A stretch of 7,174 nt of DNA from CADAWZ01 sp045114665 (lineage in GTDB: Bacteria > Vulcanimicrobiota > CADAWZ01): assembly GCA_045114665.1 (NCBI GenBank), contig JBGUKW010000262.1, forward strand, positions 1-7,174, in the 5' to 3' direction. The notes under the pieces were generated by a model. It ran no database searches. It worked only from the letters and a program-made list of their open reading frames with translations, and was not told where the DNA came from. Of the stretch, positions 6,936 through 7,174 are shown one piece after another (position 1 is the first letter of the stretch; each line of letters opens with the position of its first letter). The position numbers and the translations under genes are program-made.

Positions 6936-6973
6936 AAAAGGCTGGTGCTATTAACTAAGTACCGAGCCTTTTT
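6936..6973 (+). terminator. Intrinsic terminator after the synthase gene
   Basis: AAAAGGCT (6936-6943) pairs with AGCCTTTT (6965-6972). After one bulged G at 6964, GGT (6944-6946) pairs with ACC (6961-6963), and GCT/AGT (6947-6949 with 6958-6960) can extend the stem, including one G-T pair. The loop is 8 bases. A run of five T (6969-6973) closes the structure. It begins 15 bases after the stop codon, so the synthase appears to be the last gene of its transcript. Confidence 0.8.
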
Positions 6974-7174
6974 ATTTACAGACTTTTTAGAAAATACACA
7001 TAGCCTATAGAGATAATTTATCTTATATTATACAGGAATTATAAAATAACACAACAAATTATAATATTAAACTATTATATAAAAAAGATATAAGGAGGAA
7101 AACTTAAGCTCTTAAAAATATAGATAAATATAGTAAAAAGTGTTAAAATATACTCATATAGATTATACAGAGGA
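6974..7174. other. AT-rich intergenic tail, no supported gene
   Basis: These 200 bases are very AT-rich and have no credible coding frame. AAGGAGG at 7092-7098 is a strong Shine-Dalgarno match, but no ATG, GTG or TTG follows at usable distance. A TATAAT hexamer at 7060-7065 has no clear -35 partner. The last bases (CAGAGGA, 7168-7174) could be the ribosome binding site of a gene starting just past the window. This cannot be settled here. Confidence 0.4.

Noticed and set aside
7011..7023. Palindrome agataa-t-ttatct as an operator
   Set aside because: Six-base AT-rich arms occur easily by chance in DNA of this composition, and no promoter can be tied to it.
7140..7174. GTG start at 7140 with an open frame to the window end
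   Set aside because: Only 11 codons are visible, no ribosome binding site lies before it at proper spacing, and the composition does not differ from the spacer.

Overview
The window is AT-rich (roughly one third G+C by eye). Codon use is strongly biased to AGA, ATA, AAA and TTA, as in low-GC anaerobes such as some Clostridia, Fusobacteria or spirochaetes. Nothing here fixes the phylum. Almost all coding capacity is one very large plus-strand gene.

Layout. (1) Positions 1-263 hold the 3' part of a YafQ-family (RelE superfamily) toxin gene whose start codon, and presumably its antitoxin gene, lie upstream of the window. (2) After a 21-base gap, positions 285-6920 encode a 2211-residue multidomain enzyme of the PUFA/secondary-lipid synthase type. 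The domain order is ketosynthase (KS), degenerate ketosynthase/chain-length-factor-like lobe (CLF), acyltransferase (AT), charged linker, then two FabA-type double-hotdog dehydratase (DH) units. This equals a PfaB-like AT placed inside a PfaC-like KS-CLF-DH-DH protein. (3) An intrinsic-type terminator follows at 6936-6973. (4) The last 200 bases are very AT-rich, with a strong Shine-Dalgarno-like sequence but no start codon at a usable distance. No further gene can be supported there.

How it fits together. PUFA-type synthases build long polyunsaturated or related acyl chains without oxygen. They need a partner carrying malonyl-AT, tandem ACPs and KR (PfaA-like), an enoyl reductase (PfaD-like) and a phosphopantetheinyl transferase. 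None of these is in the window and I find no ACP motif in this protein, so the gene supplies only the condensing, acyl-transfer and dehydrating half of a system. The product cannot be read from the sequence. The toxin gene directly upstream is on the same strand and closely spaced, so the synthase may share the toxin-antitoxin transcript.

The most unusual structure is a degenerate peptide repeat of about 26 codons, core [I/V]-[D/N]-x-R-[D/N]-[K/E]-x-x-S. It occurs three times in tandem and twice more singly in the AT-DH linker, and again at the CLF-AT junction about 2 kb upstream. It is confined to interdomain segments, which suggests spread of a repeat within one gene.
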